64,000 nt of DNA from Nemertoderma westbladi (taxonomy: Eukaryota > Xenacoelomorpha > Nemertodermatida > Nemertodermatidae). The stretch spans positions 1 to 64,000 of the forward strand of contig JAUCBJ010002904.1 of assembly GCA_032718475.1 (NCBI GenBank). The letters run 5' to 3'. Shown piece by piece: positions 58,554-64,000 of the stretch. A program made the translations under genes and the position numbers. The notes below the pieces were generated by a model that was not told the DNA's origin, did not search any database, and saw nothing but the letters and a program-made list of their open reading frames with translations. Within the stretch, counting starts at the first letter, position 1. Each line of letters opens with the position of its first letter.

Positions 58554-59755
58554 TGTTCACGCTTTTAGACCTTTAGCAGTTTAACCCGCTAATTTTAGCT
58601 GTCTTCTAGTTTGTAAATCGACTTTAGCCTATAACAAGTATTTGTTGCATAAGATATAAAGTTACACTAGCCGAAGCCAGCCTATGCGCGACCATTCACC
58701 CACAGTTAAGGGAGACTGGATTCGGAGGCTCTGACCTTATTGCGGTGTAGACTTACTGTACTATTCGATTGATCGTTAATATATAATCTCTGACAAATAT
58801 TATTTACTTTCGGGAAATATTAACAGTTCCTTTAGGACGTGGCGTTCTAATTATGTAAACAGAGTTATGACTTACACTAAACACAACGGGATGGCTAATG
58901 ATTTTCGTATAAAGCGCATTCTTTAGGAAATGCTTTGTTATCTGTCACACTCATGCACACTACCGCACACTGCTGCACACTGATCTGCCGACCTTCACTA
59001 AATTTGATCATATATAAAGAGAATAGCAACCGACACATGTAGGGATTATGAAATAGCATTCAATTCACTCCAAAACCACTATAATGTAAGTCGCAATTGC
59101 TACAGGTAACCGGTCTCTCTAACCTTCAGTATATCAAGAAGATTGGGGTTTTGTGATTATTTATCGATATTCTCCAAATATAACAACATATCCATCAACT
59201 TCTAACAATTAATAACCGACAGTAAATAGCAGTAAAATAATGCGGTGAAAGGTATGTATAGTAAGATATGGGCTGATATGCTATGCTGTGCTGAGCCGTG
59301 TTGCGATAACAGTTATACGTTTCTATAATCAAAGCCGTCGAATGTTTGGCTAAAGTCTGAAACTAAGAATAATTCCAAAGCCGATGTTCTGGGCTCAGGA
59401 AAAAGGTAAACAAAGACCGTCTGCATTGCGCGATTTCCCGTAGGCTTCTGTACAAATAAAATGAAAATCGCTCTGATTGGTCGAGTGAGCTGAACAAAGA
59501 GAGTTAAAAGCTCCACATCGACATCAAAATCAGCTGATAGATTTCGTCATCTAAGCCACACTGTATTAAGAGTATTTTGGCGTATTGCGGCATAAAATGG
59601 CTTGTTATGTCCGCTAAAGTACACATACAGAAAAATGGCTTTTTATGTCCACTAAAACACCTACACAGTAAGAAAACGGCTTTTTATGACCGCTAAAACA
59701 CCTACAAAGTACTTTGCGGGATAAATGACTAGTTATATCCGCAAAAGCCTTTACA
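58554..59755 (-). repeat. BEL copy B 5' LTR
   Basis: About 1,202 bp, starts TGTAAAGGC (59755) and ends GCGTGAACA (58554) on the minus strand. Direct repeat of 29388-30562, followed on the plus side by the target duplication CTTGA. Confidence 0.95.
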
Positions 59756-60369
59756 CTTGATGACATACAAACAGGACCGTATTCAAGTGAAGCAGCAACG
59801 AAGGCAGGGCTTCTTTATAATGCAGTTTTGAAGCCTGATTTTATAATAGCATTGGCGACGATGGAGCGTACTTCATCCTTAGTTCTCCCACTTTCGAAGG
59901 CCCTACAATCCATCAACCAAGATCTGTTGCAAATGAATTGGTAACTGAAGTGATCCAAGTTCTGAAGGATGACCGAATAGATGCAGCGAATGAGTTTAAT
60001 AATGTTGTGTTTCGTAAGGCAAAGACCCTTTGTGATCAATTTAGTGTTGATATATCGATTCCCAGAAGAGCAGGACGACAGACACATCGTTCAATCTATT
60101 CCACTTCCAGCCCAGAGGAGTTCTTTCGTCTTGCTATATTTAACCCATACTTGGATTATTTAATTCAAGAATTAACTTCACGCTTCAAGGACCAACAGGA
60201 GCGTTGTGGTTTCCTCTGGTGTATCCTACCTCATAAGCTTATAGATAGCTATAATGTAGACAGTATTAAGAAAGTTATGGACGTATATAAAGAAGATATT
60301 GACTCCCTGGTAAAACTAATCCAATCGTTTGCTGCATGCCACAGTAGAAGAATGGATTTCGTCCTATAA
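59756..60369 (+). pseudogene. hAT transposase-like gene, 3' part
   Basis: It continues from 29387 with DDIQTGPYSSEAATKAG, LSKALQSINQDL and, after a one-base shift near 59928, ANELVTEVIQVLKDDR, RQTHRS and FFRLAIFNPYLDYLIQEL, to a stop at 60367-60369. These are family signatures. The conserved C-terminal hAT dimerisation region is absent. About 170 bp later the right TIR ends at 60539. The gene is thus truncated as well as interrupted. Confidence 0.9.
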
Positions 60370-60605
60370 TGATGTTGATTTGTTTGAATATTGTATACCT
60401 AATGAATGTTAGTTTGTTAGTGAATAATTTAGTTGAATGTTAGTTGAATTATTCAATAACTTTTTAAATTTTCCCGCTTCCACTTGAGCTCCCCCCCCCC
60501 CCCCCCCCCCCCCTTAACCAAATTCTGGCTGCGCCGTTGTTCTAATTAGAAAACTAAGCAAATGACCAGCTTGAAGGCCGTAGACCCTTAATATCAGGCA
60601 TCGAG

Positions 60606-61168
60606 CAGCCAATGAGAGAGCAGATGCGAGTACAGTGGTAAAGCCCATCCACGGTGTGATAACGTCACACTAACTCTCAAGGATAGTTATACTCAACATT
60701 CAAATATCCCTCGCAATCCAGACTCCCCCAGCATCTAAAGCATTCCACTTCAATGCAAAATATATAGAGCTTTAGTTGGATTTGAACCTGTGCTTGCAAA
60801 CTCTTTTGTGTTCGTATATTGTAATTTATTGTTCATATAATGCAATATAGCTCGGCTATTTAGTCTGTGCCTCAGTGATGCATAGTCTGTGCCTCAGTGA
60901 TGCATAGTCTGTGCCTCAGTGAGGCATAGTCTGTGCCCCAGTGAGGCATAGTCTATGCCTCAGTGAGGCATAGTCTGTGCCTCTGTGAGGCATAGTTTGT
61001 GCCTCAGTGCCTCAGCGAGGCATAGTCTGTGCCTCAGTGAAGCATAGTCTGTGCCTCAGGGAGGCATAGTCTGTGCCTCAGGGAGGCATAGTCTGTGCCT
61101 CAGAGAGGCATAGTCTGTGCCTCAGTGAGGCATAGTCTGTGCCTCAGTGAGGCATAGTCTGTGTCTCA
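60606..61168 (-). repeat. Right TIR of the outer element
   Basis: Reverse complement of 12094-12531. The unique part (60606-60860) is followed by about 14 units of the 22-bp palindromic repeat, against about eight at the left, so the arrays changed in number independently. It ends near GTGTCTCAGT at 61168. Confidence 0.85.
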
Positions 61169-62376
61169 GTCCTAAAACTCGAGACTCTAGGAGTGCCTCA
61201 GGTCTTAAATGGGAGTCTTACAAATTCGAACGTCAACTAACAAATTCGAACGTTACTGTTCAAGCTTGGTGTAGTGGTTGCGTTGAATTCACATCTCCCA
61301 TAGGTCATGGGTTCGATCCCCGCATGGACCAGGGTAGTTTTCGTTCAGTCAGCAATAGGCCTAGCTATACAAAATGTAGTATTATTGCCTAGTAACCAAT
61401 TCATGGGTACTGTATGGTTTTCACTTTGAGACATTTCGCCCTCTAGCTGCAGACTGGGGAACTTCAGACTACTCTGTGACTTCGCAAAAGATAAAGCCTA
61501 TATTGTAATAGATGCCGACTGGGGGGACAAAATTAAGTAATAATATATCTAATGAAGTCTCAAACATCTTGCCTCATGGCTCGCCCCTCAGAACTCTTAA
61601 GCAATATAGCTTCCTAGTCTTGCGGATTGTAAATAACAAAGTTAGAGAAGATGTTAATTTTCAAATAATACGCCCTCTAGCGGCAGACTATGGAACTGCA
61701 GACGGCTGGATATAGGTAAGAGTAATTAGTAATCAGAGGTGTCACGAGAGGGGGTGGGCCGCTTGGATGCATCTATTATTAAAAACCTGTTGCTTGGTTA
61801 AAGCTAATTGGGGGTCAAAGGTCAATGATAAAGCTGTCTGGATATAGATAAGAGTAATTAGTTATCGGTAAGGGAGCTGTATACCCTAGGGCTAAGTATA
61901 GCGAGATTAAAGTCATTGAGGTTATTTAGAAAGTAATAATAAAACTAATAATAATAAAACTAGTTATTGGTAAATCTAAAATAAAATACAAATAGATAAA
62001 TTAAAATTAAATACAAACAATTAATTAAAATTAAGTACAAATAAATAAAAGAGCCGCGGTGTCACTTATGACACCCTTTGGTCCTCTTTGCGACAGTTAG
62101 ACAACACAAACACCATTGCATATCGGATTGATTAATTAGGGTAATCAATTAAACCCTAATTAGGAGTCGTAAGACACCTACCTATTAGGGTTTAATTGTA
62201 CTAATTAATTGATGACACCTGTCAATTAGGGTCTAATTAGCCTAATTATGAGGTGTCACCCAGACAGTCTGGCGCCAATGAAACCCAATGACACTGGGTG
62301 ATATTGGGTGTCACCCAGACAGTCTGGCGCCAGTCCGTGTGGTCTAACTGTCGCAAAGCCGCCCAAACCTCTACTA
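61169..62376. other. Intergenic stretch with short repeats
   Basis: No gene supported. It holds the SINE head (61258-61345), two copies of a CGCCCTCTAGC(T/G)GCAGACT module (61438 and 61670) related to 48170 and 48310, a duplicated GATATAG(G/A)TAAGAGTAATTAGT block (61710 and 61840), TAATTAGGGT-type repeats (62130-62240) and two copies of GTGTCACCCAGACAGTCTGG (62254 and 62308). Confidence 0.7.
61258..61345 (+). repeat. tRNA-derived SINE head
   Basis: A-box TGGTGTAGTGG (61267-61277) and B-box GGTTCGATCC (61310-61319) at tRNA-like spacing match internal Pol III promoters. The sequence around them resembles a tRNA body, but the acceptor arms do not pair convincingly and non-tRNA sequence follows. 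A SINE head is more likely than a functional tRNA gene. Confidence 0.6.
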
Positions 62377-64000
62377 CTGTGATCATATCGCCAGCCTCCC
62401 TGAATGTGATCATATCGCCAGCCTCCTTGAACGTGATCATATCGCCAGCCTCCCTGAATCAGAGCTTTGCTGAATCAGATCACATCGCCAGCTTCCTTGA
62501 ATGAGATCATATCTCCAGCCTCTCTGAATGTGATCATATCGCCAGCTTTGCTGAATCAGATCATATCGCCAGTCTCCCTGAATGAGATCATATCGCCAGC
62601 TTTGCTGAATCAGATCATATCGCCAGCCTCTCTGAATGTGATCATATCGCCAGCCTCTCTGAATGTGATCATATCGCCCGCCTCCCTGAATGTGATCATA
62701 TCGCCAGCCTCCTTGAACGTGATCATATCGCCAGCCTCCCTGAATCAGAGCTTTGCTGAATCAGATCATATCGCCAGCTTCCTTGAATGAGATCATATCA
62801 CCAGTCTCTCTGAATGTGATCATATATCCAGCCTCTCTGAATGTGATCATATCGCCAGTCTCCCTGAATGAGATCATATCGACAGCTTTGCTGAATCAGA
62901 TCATATCGCCAGCCTCTCTGAATGAGATCATATCTCCAGTCTCCCTGAATGTGATCATATCTCCAGCCTCTCTGAATGTGATCATATCGCCAGTCTCCCT
63001 GAATGTGATCATATCGCCAGCCTTGCTGAATCAGATTATATCGCCAGCCTTCCTGAATGAGATCATATCTCCAGCCTCCCTCAATGTGATCACATGTCCT
63101 GCCTCCCTGAATGTGATCATATCTCCAGCCTCCCTGAATGGATCATATCTCCTGCCTCTCTGAATGTGATCATATCGCCAGTCTCCCTGAATGTGATCAT
63201 ATCTCCAGCCTCTCTGAATGTGATCATATCGCCAGTCTCCCTGAATGTGATCATATCGCCAGCTTTGCTGAATCAGATTATATCGCCAGCCTTCCTGAAT
63301 GAGATCATATCTCCAGCCTCCCTCAATGTGATCACATGTCCTGCCTCCCTGAATGTGATCATATCTCCAGCCTCCCTGAATGGATCATATCTCCAGTCTC
63401 CCTGAATGTGATCATATCACCAGTCTCCCTGAATGTGATCATATCGCCATCCTCCCTGAATCAGATCATATCACCAGTCTCCCTGAATGTGATCATATCG
63501 TCAGTCTCCCTGAATGTGATAATATTGTCAGCCTCTATGAATGTGATTATATCGCCAGTCTCCCTGAATGTGATCATATCTCCAGCCTCCCTGAATGTAA
63601 TCATATCACCAGTCTCCCTGAATGTGATCATATCGCCAGTCTCACTGAATCAGATCATATCGCCAGCCTCCATGAATGTGATCATATCGCCAGCCTCATC
63701 GCCAGCCTCCCTGAATGTGATCATATCACCAGTCTCCCTGAATGTGATCATATCGCCAGCTTTGCTGAATCAGATCATATCGCCAGCCTCCCTGAATCAG
63801 ATCATATCGCCAGCCTCCCTGAATTTGATCATATCGCCAGTCTCCCTGAATGTGATCATATCGCCAGTCTCCCTGAATATGATCATATCGCCACTCTCCC
63901 TGAATGTGATCATATCGTCAGCTTCTATGAATGTTATCATATCGCCAGCTTTGCTGAATCAGAACATATCACCAGTCTCCCTGAATGTGATCATATCTCC
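62377..64000. repeat. 27-bp minisatellite, runs off the window
   Basis: About 60 tandem units of CTGAATGTGATCATATCGCC plus AG(C/T)CTCC. The 27-bp length equals nine codons, so long open frames (SLNVIISPA repeats) appear by periodicity and need not be genes. Variants (CAGATCATATC, AGCTTTG) are arranged in blocks that recur: about 294 bp apart (62455 and 62749) and about 243 bp apart (63026 and 63269). This shows higher-order duplication. Every unit carries a TGATCA or GATC core. Confidence 0.95.

Larger units (their letters stand above)
29388..59755 (-). mobile_element. Giant BEL/Pao LTR retrotransposon copy B with ORF3
   Basis: Minus strand. The 5' LTR is 58554-59755 and the 3' LTR 29388-30562, with TG...CA ends and a 5-bp target duplication CTTGA (29383-29387 and 59756-59760). 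The order is leader, gag, pol (protease, RT, RNase H, integrase), spacer, ORF3, 3' LTR. Removing the two secondary insertions (about 9.0 kb and 3.45 kb) leaves about 17.9 kb, far above the usual 5-9 kb of BEL/Pao elements. The LTRs differ by few substitutions and one indel of about 30 bp, so insertion is recent. Even so, gag, pol and ORF3 each carry stops or frameshifts. Confidence 0.95.
14366..60539 (+). mobile_element. hAT DNA transposon interrupted by two LTR elements
   Basis: The ends are CAACGGCGCAGCCA at 14366 and its complement TGGCTGCGCCGTTG ending at 60539, the typical GC-containing short TIR of hAT elements. They are flanked by a perfect 8-bp duplication TTCTAATT (14358-14365 and 60540-60547), diagnostic for hAT. 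The body is a transposase-like gene that reads through the insertion sites of the gypsy element and BEL copy B once those are removed. Without them the element is about 2.7 kb. The gene lacks its C-terminal dimerisation region and carries stops, so the copy is dead. Confidence 0.9.
12094..61168 (+). mobile_element. Outer element with long terminal inverted repeats, family unrecognised
   Basis: The region 12094-12531 reappears as its reverse complement at 60606-61168. Between them, after removing the hAT and everything inside it, only about 2.9 kb remains: left TIR, promoter block, one degenerate gene (12762-13903), a 36-bp repeat tract and a short right arm. No transposase, polymerase or replication initiator is visible, so it is probably non-autonomous. 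Each TIR begins with an array of palindromic 22-bp units. The target duplication is unclear because the left end abuts another partial copy. It could be a large MITE-like DNA element or a relic of a linear DNA virus-like element with repeated termini. The family is not established. Confidence 0.6.

Noticed and set aside
62298-63405. Long open frames of SLNVIISPA repeats as a gene
   Set aside because: The 27-bp period is a multiple of three, so stops are absent by periodicity. There is no start context or domain, and overlapping frames restart at each irregular unit.
1-64000. CRISPR array, bacterial operon or phage region
   Set aside because: The tandem repeats have no unique spacers of constant size, and every coding feature is a eukaryotic transposable element.

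Overview
This window looks like metazoan, probably invertebrate, repeat-rich DNA. I found no convincing host gene and nothing prokaryotic. The case for an animal genome is the set of families present: BEL/Pao LTR retrotransposons, a Ty3/gypsy element, a Penelope-like element (PLE), APE-type and restriction-like-endonuclease non-LTR elements, a hAT transposon with spliceosomal-type introns, tRNA-derived SINE heads and minisatellites. The species cannot be named from this.

Layout. 1-783 is the end of a plus-strand BEL LTR. 784-10290 is BEL copy A (minus strand), shortened by internal deletions. 10293-12093 holds a promoter-like block split by a truncated non-LTR element. 12094-61168 is one nested stack. 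Its outer shell is an unrecognised element with long terminal inverted repeats (TIRs 12094-12531 and 60606-61168) and a zinc-finger/acidic/coiled-coil gene. Inside it sits a hAT transposon (14366-60539, 8-bp target duplication). Inside the hAT gene sit a gypsy element (16199-29288, 5-bp duplication) and BEL copy B (29388-59755, 5-bp duplication). The gypsy element contains a NeSL-like non-LTR element (17287-22926) and a minisatellite-bearing insertion (about 23916-25588). BEL B contains a PLE/LINE/PLE inverted composite (about 36266-45257) and another composite insertion in its integrase (46191-49643). 61169-62376 has a SINE head and short repeats, and 62377-64000 is a 27-bp minisatellite that runs off the window.

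Most notable. (1) BEL copy B without its insertions is about 18 kb and carries, between pol and the 3' LTR, a third ORF of about 4.2 kb with zinc-binding clusters and a domain resembling DEDDy 3'-5' exonucleases. (2) The PLE has an intact 978-codon ORF with an N-terminal Ulp1-type cysteine peptidase, RT and GIY-YIG endonuclease. The unrelated NeSL-like element 14 kb away carries a matching Ulp1 domain at the start of its protein. Both points suggest exchange of accessory enzyme modules between retroelement classes. (3) The outer TIR element, with palindromic 22-bp repeat arrays in its termini, is not a family I recognise.

Most coding regions are broken by stops, frameshifts or insertions. The PLE ORF is the only long retroelement gene with a fully open frame.
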